Shown in pieces: positions 39,501 through 49,178 of a DNA stretch of 64,000 bases. Position 1 is the stretch's first letter; every line of letters starts with the position of its first letter. The notes beneath the pieces are model-generated. The model searched no databases. It had not been told where the DNA came from and saw nothing but the letters and a program-made list of their open reading frames with translations. The translations under genes were made by a program, and so were the position numbers. Source of the DNA: Closterium sp. NIES-65 (Eukaryota; Streptophyta; Zygnematophyceae; Desmidiales; Closteriaceae). The stretch lies in the NCBI GenBank assembly GCA_948144175.1, contig CANXME010000213.1:3558501-3622500 (forward strand). The letters are read 5' to 3'.

Positions 39501-41273
39501 ACCTGCTCCTTCTCCTTACACTGGTCCTACTGGCGCTCTTACTGAGCGTCGTGAGTCTGCGTCTCGTCCTGCGTCGCCTGTCCGTCCTGCTAGCGCTAGT
39601 GCTCGTAGTTCGCGCCAACGTCCTCTTCCTGCCCCTGGCACGCACCGAATGTCTCTACGTCCGTCTACTGCTCCTCTGCGTGCCCCTTTGCCTTCTCCTC
39701 CTGCGTCCTCTCTTCCTGCTCTCGCCGACCCTGCGTCGGACTCTCTTCGTGCTGCCAGTCCTACTGTCATGCGTCTCCTTGCTACTGCCGTCACTGACCC
39801 TTCTTTCGAGTCTTCTGCTGCGTCTGCCCTAGTTGCTGAGCTCTTCGACTTTGCTGCTCACTGTCACCTAGACTACGCTGCGAGTCTTGTCGCTGAGTCT
39901 GAGTCTGTCTGTCCTCCGTCCGTCGGGGGTGAGTGTGCCCTTGGCACGGACGTCCTTGAGGACAGGCAGGAGGAGTTCCAGTGCTTGGCCGCTGCTTCAC
40001 CTCATCTCGTGTCCGTACTGCTTACCCCTGAGGGAGACCCGGATGCACTTGACATCCCGACTCCGCGCTCTTACGCGGAGGCGATAGAGGGTCCCTACTC
40101 CTCTCAGTGGCAGGCAGCTATGGATGCAGAGATGGCTTCCTGGAAGTCCACAGGCACCTACGTTGACGCTGTCCCCCCTCCTGGGGCGAACATCGTCAGT
40201 GGCATGTGGATCTTCAGGGTGAAGCGGCCGCCGGGTTCTCCGCCTGTCTTCAAGGCGCGTTACGTGGCTCGTGGCTTCAGTCAGCGGCAGGGAGTTGACT
40301 ACTTTCAGACCTTCTCCCCCACCCCGAAGATGACCACTCTTCGGGTACTGCTGCACGTTGCTGCTCACCGGGACTACGAGCTGCACTCTCTCGACTTCAG
40401 CACAGCTTTCTTGCAGGGCAGCCTGCACGAGGAGATCTGGCTGCGCCACCCACCTGGCTTCACTGGGTCTTTCCCTCCTGGTACCCAGTGGAGTCTCCGG
40501 CGTCCGGTCTACGGTCTCCGACAGGCGCCACGTGAGTGGCACGACACACTGAGGACTACGCTTGTGGCTCTTGGGTTCGCTCCTTCTACTGCCGACCCGT
40601 CGTTGTTTCTGCGCACCGACACCTCTCTGCCGCCGTTCTACATCCTCGTGTACGTCGACGACTTGGTCTTTGCCACAGCTGACACTACTGGACTCGCCTA
40701 CGTGAAGTCCGAGCTGCAGAAGAGACACACGTGCACTGACCTGGGTGAACTGCGCAGCTACCTTGGCTTGCAGATCACCCGGGACAGAGCACGCCGCACC
40801 ATTACCCTGACTCAGTCACACATGGTGCAGCAGGTCCTTCAGCGCTTCGGCTTCACGTACTCCTCGCCTCAGGCCACTCCTCTGTCTACTCGCCACTCGC
40901 TCTCAGCTCTGCCTTCGGATGAGTCCGTAGAGTCGAGTGGCCCGTACCCAGAGCTTGTTGGCTGTCTCATGTACCTGATGACCTGCACACGACCTGACCT
41001 TGCATACCCTCTTAGCATTCTTTTGCGCTATGTTGCTCCTGGGAGACACCGACCAGAGCACATGGCTGCAGCGAAGAGGGTGTTGCACTACTTGTGCAGT
41101 ACGTCGGGCATGGGGCTAGTGCTTGGAGGGCGGAGTCCAGTGGTCCTCACTGGACACGCAGACGCTTCTTGGGCTGACGACCAGGCTACGCAGCGGTCGT
41201 CACAGGGTTACAACTTCAGCCTTGGTTCCGGCTCTGTTTCGTGGCGGGCTACTCGCTCGTCTTCTGTTCTCGG
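36510..41273 (+). pseudogene. Element A pol: zinc knuckle, protease, integrase, hinge, RT
   Basis: Open to 39456, then broken by TAA (39454-39456) and TAG (39472-39474), then open again to the nested insertion at 41274. Contains the expanded knuckle C-x13-C-x3-H-x4-C (36717-36790), protease TLDSGASRCFF (about 37110), pre-integrase WHHRLGHPS with CLPCVEG, an intact integrase triad (HMDVWGP, HSDRGGEF, QNGVAERR; 37750-38080), the GGAEPGG/GGADSGG hinge with two REWY motifs, RT with FKARYVARGFSQRQG and LVYVDDLVFAT, and the start of RNase H (GHADASWADD). The two stops hit the ECPQPV-like spacer only, so the enzymes themselves look almost unspoiled. Confidence 0.9.
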
Positions 41274-41532
41274 TGTCACAATATATATATTTGTAACTGC
41301 CTGTAGCTGTAGTAAGTGTAGATATTTAAACTTTGTTTGGTGGTGCACCTTATGTGTTTCCTTTGCTATATGTACTTCGAAACTATAGTGAAGACATAAA
41401 TTCTCCAATTTTTCCTCTCTCAACTCACTCGACACTCACCCTAGGTGAAAACCCGCTCGACACTTAAGTTAGGGCCTAGGCTACTAAGCCTAGGCCCCAC
41501 CTTTCTACTGTTAATTACTTAGTCTCTCGACA
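41274..41532 (+). repeat. 5' LTR of the nested pol-less element
   Basis: 259 bp; ends CTCGACA, followed by TGGTATCAGAGC. Confidence 0.95.
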
Positions 41533-42328
41533 TGGTATCAGAGCTAGGTTCGTCCTGGCCTGTGGGCCCACTTTACACTTCCGCTGCTAAGGTTTTCCGG
41601 TCGCGCGCCTAGGGCGCGTGACGATTTTATTTTTACATTGTCCCGCCCACGGGCGAGTGACTCCTTCCCTGCCCGTCGCGCGCCCCGTGGCACGCGACGG
41701 TGCCCTTCGTCTGCCCATCGTGCGCCCCGTGGCACACGATGGTGCCCTGCTCGTCGTGCGCCCCGAGGCACACGATCGGGCCCTTCTATTCTACCCGTCG
41801 TGCGCCCCGTGGCACTGGCCCGCGACGGGCCTTTCCGCCCCTGCACTCCCTGAAGCCGCCCCTGACACCACTGCACCGACACCTTTTCGCCGCTCTGCGG
41901 CTTTCTTCCTTCCCACCCCCCTCCTCCTTTGTCTCCCTGCAGCCGCGGGGAGGAGGGTATGGGGGTGGAGGGTGTTGGAGTGTGGCATCACCTCTCTCCC
42001 TTCCCCTCCTCCTTCTTTCAGTCCCACCGCTGCAGCTGCCGCTGGGGGGAGAAGGTGTGAGGATGTGGGGGAGCAGGGGGAGTGGTACCGGGGTGGCGGG
42101 TGTGAGGCAACATGCAGCTGTCCCTCCACCTCTCCTCTCTTCCCCCCCTTCTCTGCTGCTCCTGCAGCAGTGTGGGGGAGGGGAAGGAGGAGGGTGAGGA
42201 GATGGAGGGGGTGGCCACTTAGTGTCAGCCCGCCTGCATTACCTGCTGTTGCTTGCTATTTATTTTGCATGTGTACACCTGCAGGTTGTATTCTACACAT
42301 ACTCCTGCTGCAGGCAGTTATGGGGGAG

Positions 42329-42587
42329 TGTCACAATATATATATTTGTAACTGCCTGTAGCTGTAGTTAGTGTAGATATTTAAACTTTGTTTGGTGGTG
42401 CACCTTATGTGTTTCCTTTGCTATATGTACTTCGAAACTATAGTGAAGACATACATTCTCCAATTTTTCCTCTCTCAACTCACTCGACACTCACCCTAGG
42501 TGAAAACCCGCTCGACACTTAAGTTAGGGCCTAGGCTACTAAGCCTAGGCCCCACCTTTCTACTGTTAATTACTTAGTCTCTCGACA
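42329..42587 (+). repeat. 3' LTR of the nested pol-less element
   Basis: 259 bp, two differences from its partner; followed by the duplicated CTCGG. Confidence 0.95.
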
Positions 42588-42592
42588 CTCGG

Positions 42593-42953
42593 CTCCAGTT
42601 GTGAGGCTGAGATCTACGCAGGGGCCATGGCTGCTCAGGAGCTTCGCTGGCTCACCTACCTGCTGACCGACCTTGGAGAGCCGCCTCGTTCTCCTCCAGT
42701 CCTGTACGTCGACAACAAGGCCATGCTGGCCTTGTGTCGGGAGCAGAGACTGGAGCACAGAACAAAGCACATTGCTCTCCGCTACTTCCTTGCTCGTGAG
42801 CTACAGCAGCGTGGTCAGTTGCGGCTTGCGTACGTGGCCTCTGAGGCCAATACTGCTGATGTCTTCACCAAGGCACTTCCGCCTTGTGATCATCAGCGCT
42901 GCTGTACCCAGCTGGGTCTTGTGTCTGTCTTGCCTCACTTGCTCTCCTCTTGA
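42593..42953 (+). pseudogene. Element A RNase H end
   Basis: Continues the RNase H frame from 41273 after the nested element: SSCEAEIYAGAMAAQELRW, LYVDNKAMLALCREQ, HIALRYFLAREL, then ANTADVFTKALPP and the stop at 42951. The disruption is a clean 5-bp-duplication insertion. Confidence 0.9.
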
Positions 42954-43172
42954 CTCTCTTTGTACTGTTACATATATATATATCACTGCTCTTGCTTGTT
43001 TAGTCTTATATATATATATGTACTCCTGCATGTGAACTGGCCTTGTGGCCTTGCACTTGTGCTCGGATTGTGTGGTGACGTTGTGATCCACCCTGAGCTT
43101 GCTTTGCTTTGCTTTGCTTTACTTGACTGGTCTTGTGACCCCTAGTTCTCCCCCACTTCGCCTATGGGGGTG

Positions 43173-43298
43173 TGTCAAACATTATATATGTAGTTGTAGT
43201 TGTTTAGGCTACAGTGGGTTAGCCTATAGGGGGTACATATTCCTAGTTTTTCATACTTGTACTCATTTCACTGTTAGTTCATTCATTCTTGTTCAACA
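43173..43298 (+). repeat. 3' LTR of element A
   Basis: 126 bp, preceded by CTATGGGGGTG and followed by the duplicated AAGGA. Confidence 0.95.
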
Positions 43299-43303
43299 AA
43301 GGA

Positions 43304-43337
43304 GTGCCCCACTACAGCCTACAATATAGTCCTAACA
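43304..43337 (-). repeat. Right part of the LTR split by element A
   Basis: 34 bp ending CCTAACA, next to the purine tract CCCCATAGGCAAAGTGGGGG (plus strand). Confidence 0.6.
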
Positions 43338-43654
43338 CATCCCCATAGGCAAAGTGGGGGACAAGCAAAAGAACAAACCAAAGGTCAAGCTCAGGGTGGA
43401 TCACGACGTCACCACGCATTTCGAGCACAAGCAAAAGGCCACAAGGCCAGTTCACATGCAGAGTTATATGAAGAGGAGAACAAGTAGTACAGTGATCACA
43501 ACCTAGCAAGTATAAGCATGGTGGTGCAGGTATATATATAGATCACAGTACAAGCAAAGTCAAGAGGTGAGCAAGTGAGGCCAGGATTACATATATATAT
43601 AAGGCTAAACAAGCAAGAGCAGGTGTATATATATATGTAACAGTACAAATAAGG
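43338..43654 (-). other. 3' non-coding tail of element F
   Basis: Family-1 3' UTR-like sequence with TATATATATA runs and CAAGCAAGAGCAGG words. Part of it (AGTCAAGAGGTGAGCAAGTGAGG / AGGTCAAGGGGTGAGCAAGTG type sequence at about 43559 and 43655) is present twice, a local tandem duplication. Confidence 0.6.
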
Positions 43655-45169
43655 TCAAGGGGTGAGCAAGTGAGGCAAGGTAGGCACAAGACCGAGCTGA
43701 GTACAGAAGCGCTGATGATCACAATGCGCAAGTGCCTTGGTGAAGATATCAGCAGTGTTGGCCTCAGAGGCCACGTACGCAAGGCGCAGCTGACCACGCT
43801 GCTGTAGCTCACGAGCAAGGAAGTAGCGAAGAGCAATGTGCTTCGTTCTGTGCTCCAGTCTGTGCTCCCGACACAAGGCCAGCATGGCCTTGTTGTCGAC
43901 GTACAGCACTGGAGGAGAACGAGGCGGCTGTCCGACGTCAGTCAGCAGGTAGGTGAGCCAGCGAAGCTCCTGTGCAGCCATGGGCCCTGCGTAGATCTCA
44001 GCCTCACAACTGGAGCCGAGAACAGAAGACGAGCGGGTAGCTCGCCACGAAACAGAGCCGGAACCAAGGCTGAAGGTGTAACCCTGTGACGACCGCTGCG
44101 TAGCCTGGTCATCAGCCCAAGAAGCCTCTGCGTGCCCAGTGAGGACCACTGGACTCTGCCTTCCAAGCACTAGCCCCATGCCCGACGTACTGCACAAGTA
44201 GCGCAACACCCTCTTCGCTGCAGCCATGTGCTTCGGTCTGTGTCTCCCAGAAGCAACATAGCGTGCGAGAATGCTAAGAGGGTATGCAAGGTCAGGTCGT
44301 GTGCAGGTCATCAGGTACATGAGGCAGCCAACAAGCTCTGGGTACGGGCCACTCGGCTCTACGGACTCATCCGAAGGCAGAGCTGAGAGCGAGTGGCGAG
44401 TAGGCAGAGGAGTGGCCTGAGGCGAGGAGTACGTGAAGCCGAAGCGCTGAAGGACCTGCTGCACCATGTGTGACTGAGTCAGGGTAATGGTGCGGCGTGC
44501 TCTGTCCCGGGTGATCTGCAAGCCAAGGTAGCTACGCAGTTCACCCAGGTCTGTGCACGTGTGTCTCTTCTGCAGCTCGGACTTCACGTGGGCGAGTCCA
44601 GTAGTGTCAGCTGTGGCAAAGACCAAGTCGTCGACGTACACGAGGATGTAGAACAGAGGCAAAGAAGTGTCGGTGCGCAGAAACAGCGATCGGTCGGCAG
44701 TAGAGGGAGCCAACCCAAGAGCCGCAAGCCTAGTCTTCAGTGTGTCGTGCCACTCACGCGGTGCCTGGCGGAGACCGTAGACTGGCCGCCGGAGGCTCCA
44801 TTGGGTGCCAGGAAGAAAAGTCCCAGTGAAGCCAAGTGGGCGGCGCAGCCAGATCTCCTCGTGCAGGCTGCCCTGCAAGAAAGCAGTGCTGAAGTCAAGA
44901 GAGTGTAGCTCGTAGTCACGGTCAGCAGCTATGTGCAGCAGTACCCGAAGAGTGGTCATCTTCGGGGTGGGAGAGAAGGTCTGAAAGTAGTCAACTCCCT
45001 GCCGCTGACTGAAGCCACGAGCCACGTAGCGCGCCTTGAAGACAGGCGGAGAACCCGGCGGCCTCTTCACCCTGAAAATCCACATGCCATTGACGATGTT
45101 CACCCCAGGCGGGGGAACCTCGTCAACATAGGTGCCTGTGGACTTCCAGGAAGCCATCTGTGCGTCCAT
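43655..45169 (-). pseudogene. Element F RT and RNase H
   Basis: A 504-codon open frame: FKARYVARGFSQRQG, LDFSTAFLQGSLHEEIW, LVYVDDLVFATADT, TCTDLGELRSYLGLQ, then RNase H (LYVDNKAMLALCREH, ANTADIFTKALA). It is the best preserved RT-RNase H of the minus-strand copies. It is cut off from the hinge by a frameshift near 45220 (compare SYAEAIEGPYSS in other copies). Confidence 0.9.
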
Positions 45170-46634
45170 AGCTGCCTGCGATTGAGAGGAGTAGGGACCC
45201 TCTATCGCCTCCGCGTAGGAGTCGGGATGTCAAGTGCATCCGGGTCTCCCTCAGGGGTAAGCAGTACGGACACGAGATGAGGTGAAGCAGCAGCCAAACA
45301 CTCGAACTCTACTGCTTGTCCTCAAGGACGTCCATGCCAAGGGCACACTCACCCCCGACGGACGGAGGACAGACAGTCTCAGACGCAGCAACAAGACAAG
45401 CAGCGTAGTCTAGACGACAGCGAGCAGCAAAGTCGACGAGCTCAGCAACTAGGGCAGACGCAGCAGTGGACTCAAAGGAAGGGTCAGTGACAACAGTAGC
45501 AAGGAGTCGCGTGACAGTCGGACTGGCAGCACGAAGGGAGTCCGACTCTGGGTAGGCAAGAGCAGGAAGAGAGGATTCTGGAGGAGAAGGCAAAGGGGCA
45601 CGCAGAGGAGCGGTGGACGGACGGAGAGACATCCGGTGCGTGCCGGGCACAGGAGGAGGACGCGGACGCGAACCATGACCACTAGCGCGAGCAGCACGGA
45701 CAGGCGACGCAGGACGAGACGCAGGCTCACGACGCTCAGCAAGACCTCCAGTAGGACCAGTGTAGGGAGAAGGAGCAGGCAGTGGGGAGGCCGGCTGTAA
45801 CTGTAACTGTGACGGGACAGGCTGTGGACACTCTAAGGAAGGAGGAGGACCAGTAGAAGGCGGGAGACCAAGAACCTGCTCAAGGAGCGGAAGGAAGTAC
45901 GGCCGAGGCCGCGCAGCGACTCCAGACACAGCAGGGACAGCTCTAGCACCCCCAGTGGTAGCACCAGCGCCAGCAGCACCTCCAGCCCCAGTACCCCCAG
46001 CAGCTTGAGTAGCTCCAGGACCTCCAGCAGCACCAGTAGTACCCCCAGCAGGACCGCCTCCAGTACCGCCAGCGCCAACACCCTCAGCAGCTCCAGCTCC
46101 AGTCGGACCACGAGAAGACGCAGTGGCTCCAGCTCCAGTAGTACCCGCAGGCTCAGCAGCTCCAGTTCTCCCAGTACGAACACCTCCGGGACCCGTGGCA
46201 CCAGCACCCTCAGCAGCCAAAGAACCTCCAGCTCCAGAAGCACGCCTCCAGCGCCGGGCAAACCACTCACGCACCTCCCGTGGAGAGAGTGGCTCCCGTC
46301 GAGACGGAGCACCCGGAAAACCTCCAGGCCCAGCACCGCCAGACGCCAAACGAGCTGGCCCAGCTCCCTCAGGCTCCGCACCCCCAGGCTCAGCACCTCC
46401 AAGCGTAGCACCCCCAGGCTCAGCACCCCCATTCGTAGCACCCCCAGGCTCAGCACCCCCGGACTCACCAAGTTCGTAGAGAACGAGGGGAGGTAAAGAC
46501 CAGACAGGGTGCCAGAGGGGGCCGCCGGACACGGGAGGACAGTGGAGAAGTGAGCAAGGACAGGACCCCCAGAGGGGTCTGCCAGAGAAACTGCAACTGG
46601 CCGACCAAGCGGCGTGAGTGTGGTGCGGTCTCAA
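45170..46634 (-). pseudogene. Element F hinge fused to the protease region by an internal deletion
   Basis: From 46634 the protease region (SLADPSGGPV-type sequence, frameshifted) reads to SFSTNLV near 46470 and then jumps directly into GGAEPGG repeats. In A and I about 1.4 kb of pre-integrase, integrase core and GPY-like coding sequence lies there. The hinge continues with SPREVREWFARRWRRASG, Gly/Ala-rich repeats and SLRPSTAPLRAPLPSPP to about 45309. F cannot make an integrase. Confidence 0.85.
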
Positions 46635-48226
46635 AAGAAGGAGTGAGAAGCCCCCGAGTCAAGGGTGAAGGTGTGGGAGGCCGAAGCCGACGCAGTACCT
46701 GAGAGAGCAGACTCACCAGCACCTGAGGAAGCAGACGCACTGGCACCTAGAGCAGCAGCCTCGCTAGCACCTAGAGCAGCAGCCTCACCAGTACCTAGAG
46801 CAGCAATCCCAATGCCCGGGTCGGGCGGAAAACACCGGTAACAGTCACCCTCATCACAAATAGTCACAGCATACATGGCAGCAAGAATAGCATCAAAGTC
46901 AAGGTCAAAGATAGCTACTCCCGCCCTAGACAGCTCGCCCCAGCGAGGGATCTCAGTGGCCTCAGGAAACTGGTGACGCCAAGCGTCCGTCAGGCGGCCA
47001 AAGCAGCGCTGGGTGGAGTGCGCACCCCCGCACGGCTCACCCGCGCGGTCGCTGGTGCGTAGGACGTAGGTGCACGGACCAGTACCCCCACCACGCTGGC
47101 GTGCAGCGTACCACTCACGAAGCTGCTGAGGGAGGGGGATCTCACGAGTACGCTGCTGCTGCTGCTGCAGCTGGCGCTGACCACCACTGGAGCCGACCCT
47201 CTGCGCAACGCCACCCCGACCAGCTCCACCTCCTCCGCCGCCGCCTCCTCCACGGCCGCCACCTCCACCGGCGCCACCTCCGCCACCTCCGCTCCCACCG
47301 CCACCGCCGCCGCCGCCTCCGCCTCCACTGCCGCCACCAACGCCCCCACCCCCGTCATCACCCCCACCGCCACCCCCACCCCCTCCGCCGCCTCCACCGC
47401 CGCCTCCACCGCCCCCGCTAGCTCCTCTTGTGCCCCTGCCCCCCTTGCCCTTGCCAGTGCGGCGTCTCCCACTAGGGGCAGACGCCGCACCGACCGACTC
47501 AAGACCAACGAGGTCGGCCGCAGCAGCAGAGGCAACAGAGGGCAAGAGAGGAGAGGGGGAGCACCCCTCAAAGACAGGGGCACGAGGGTCACCACGAGAG
47601 GCTCCTACAACGACTATGCTCTTCTCTGCTACTAGGAGGCGCTCCTCGAGGAGGTCAACGGTGAGGGTGGTGGGGCAAACAGAGAGGAAGTGGTCCCTGA
47701 CCGGGCGAAGGGTGTTAGGGAGCCGGGTGACTATGTAGTAGAGGGTGATGTACATAGGGGGGGAGTTCTTGGCGCAGAACTCAGCGGGAAGGGCAGCGCG
47801 GCAGCGAATGTCACTAGTGCGAAGGTGCGTAATGAGGTCAGCGACTGTGGGAAAAGCAGCGAGGTCAGGAAACAGGTACGGCAGGATGAGGCGGCTAAGT
47901 GCAGCAGTGGCAGGGGAGGAGTAGCGTGCAACTACAGCGTCGTACAAGGTCCTAGCACTCTTTTACTGGCTAAAGTGTGCACGCTCAGAGGTAGGCAAGT
48001 GGCGACGCACAGCAAGACGTGCAGCAGCATCGCGTGTGGCCCACTGTGAGCGAACAGTGGCATCAGCATCAGCAGCAGGGGCAAGAGAGGCACTAGAAGT
48101 GAGGTCAAAGAGGGAGAGACCGTCTACCCTATCGCACTGTAGGAAAAGCTGCAGGTCATCTATCCAGACGTCAAAGTCAATGGCCGGACCCTCAGCGTCA
48201 AAAGCGAGGACGCTGGGGGTAGCCAT
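46631..48226 (-). pseudogene. Element F gag with one nonsense codon
   Basis: ATG 48226 opens MATPSVLAFDAEGPAIDF. A TAA at 47963-47965 (HFSQ*KSARTLYD) splits it; the frame is otherwise open to a second problem at the protease motif (TLDSGASHSFF*, near 46634). It contains poly-Gly, PQQLREWYAARQRGG and the expanded knuckle CTYVLRTSDRAGEPCGGAH. Gag is about 390 residues to the knuckle. Confidence 0.85.
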
Positions 48227-48259
48227 GACAGCAGTAGACTATCAGCGCGAGCAGTAGGC

Positions 48260-48990
48260 TAAGGGCAGCGCAGTGGTAGAGGTGCCGCTCTTACCGGACA
48301 GGGCGGCTCGGGCGGCTCGGTGGTTCGGCGGCTCGGGCGGCTCGGGTGGCTCGGCAGCAGCGGCGGCTCGGGCGGCTCGGGTGGCTCGGGCGGCTCGGCA
48401 GCAGCGGCGGCTCGGAAGCACAGCGGCAACGGCGGCTCAGCGGCGCCGGCGGCTCGGTGGTGACGGCGGGGCCGCGTAGGGTGGTAGGGCCGCTGAAGGG
48501 ACGGCGGCGGGGCCGGGTGGGGCGGCGACGAGGCCGCTGAGGGCGGCGGCGGGGCCACGAAGGGTGGCGACCGGCGCCTTAAGGGTGGGGCCGCGGGGTC
48601 GCAAGGGTGGGGCGACGGGGCCAGCAGAGGCGGCGCCGGGGCCGGAAGAGCGGCGCCGGGGCCGCAAGGGTAGGCGACGGGGCCGCGAGGGCGGCGTAGA
48701 GGGGTCGCTAGGGCGGCGCGAAAGGGCCGCGAGGGCGGCGCGACGCGACGGGGCCGCGAGGGCGGCGGAACGGGGCCGCGTGGGCGGCGCGACGAGGCCG
48801 CGAGGGCGGCGCGACGTGATGGGGCCGCGAGGGGGGCGCGACGGGGTCGCAAGGGCGACTCGACGGGGCCGCTAGGGAGGCGCGACGCGACGGGCCCGCT
48901 AAGGCGGCGCGACGGGGTCGTAAGGGCGGCGCGACGAGGTCGTGAGAGGGGAGCGCGACTCGGGCAGAGGCTCAGCGCGCTCCGGGCAGG
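48260..48990 (-). repeat. GC-rich tandem leader of element F
   Basis: On the plus strand, GGCGGCTCGG units (48300-48470), then GGGGCCGCGAGGGCGGCGCGAC-type units to about 48950. Confidence 0.8.
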
Positions 48991-49002
48991 AAAAAAAAAT
49001 TC

Positions 49003-49048
49003 GGTGGGCCCTAGGAACAGTTCCAAGAGGGGAACTTGCTCTATACCA
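49003..49048 (-). promoter_or_regulatory. Primer-binding site, hairpin and GGGCCCACC box of element F
   Basis: Minus strand: TGGTATAGAGCAAG, stem AGTTCC/GGAACT, then TAGGGCCCACC. Confidence 0.8.
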
Positions 49049-49173
49049 TGTGGAATTGAACGAGAATGAAAAGACTAAGGGAAAGTTGGGTACAAGTACA
49101 AACCCTAGAAAGCTGTACCCCATATGTGCTACCCCACTGTAGCCTACAGCACCTAAGTCGTATAAATCTGACA
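49049..49173 (-). repeat. 5' LTR of element F
   Basis: 125 bp; TGTCAGATTTATACG...CAATTCCACA on the minus strand. Confidence 0.85.
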
Positions 49174-49178
49174 CGGCA

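Larger units (their letters stand above)
41274..42587 (+). mobile_element. Pol-less LTR element (1.31 kb) nested in the RNase H of element A
   Basis: Two 259-bp LTRs (TGTCACAATATAT...TCTCTCGACA) with two differences enclose 796 bp. CTCGG at 41269-41273 and 42588-42592 is the target duplication. Primer site TGGTATCAGAGCTAGG at 41533 and purine tract TTATGGGGGAG at 42318-42328 are in place. The interior has repeated CGTGCGCCCCGTGGCAC-type words and no gag or pol. The LTR is not related to the family-1 LTR, yet GGGCCCAC occurs at 41564-41571 at the same distance from the primer site. It needs enzymes in trans. Confidence 0.93.
34709..43298 (+). mobile_element. Family-1 Ty1/copia element A, complete, with a nested insertion
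   Basis: Two 126-bp LTRs (TGTCAAACATTATATATG...TTGTTCAACA) with two differences, flanked by AAGGA. Length is 8590 bp, or about 7.27 kb without the nested 1314-bp element and its duplicated CTCGG. Order: 5' LTR, primer site TGGTATAGAGCAGG, hairpin, GC-rich leader, gag, protease, integrase, hinge, RT, RNase H, AT-rich tail, purine tract CTATGGGGG, 3' LTR. It inserted into another family-1 LTR. Confidence 0.95.
43304..49173 (-). mobile_element. Family-1 copia element F, internally deleted
   Basis: Minus-strand element with its 5' LTR at 49049-49173, primer site, leader, gag, hinge, RT, RNase H and tail. The right part of the LTR split by element A (43304-43337) lies directly after its purine tract. 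The two LTR sequences are too different to be a normal pair, and the bases after 49173 (CGGCA) are not found left of 34630, so the 3' end may have been exchanged by recombination. Confidence 0.75.

Noticed and set aside
41618..42361. 247-codon plus-strand frame in the nested pol-less element, considered as a possible gag
   Set aside because: No Gag-like pattern, and the frame overlaps the 3' LTR; composition explains its length.
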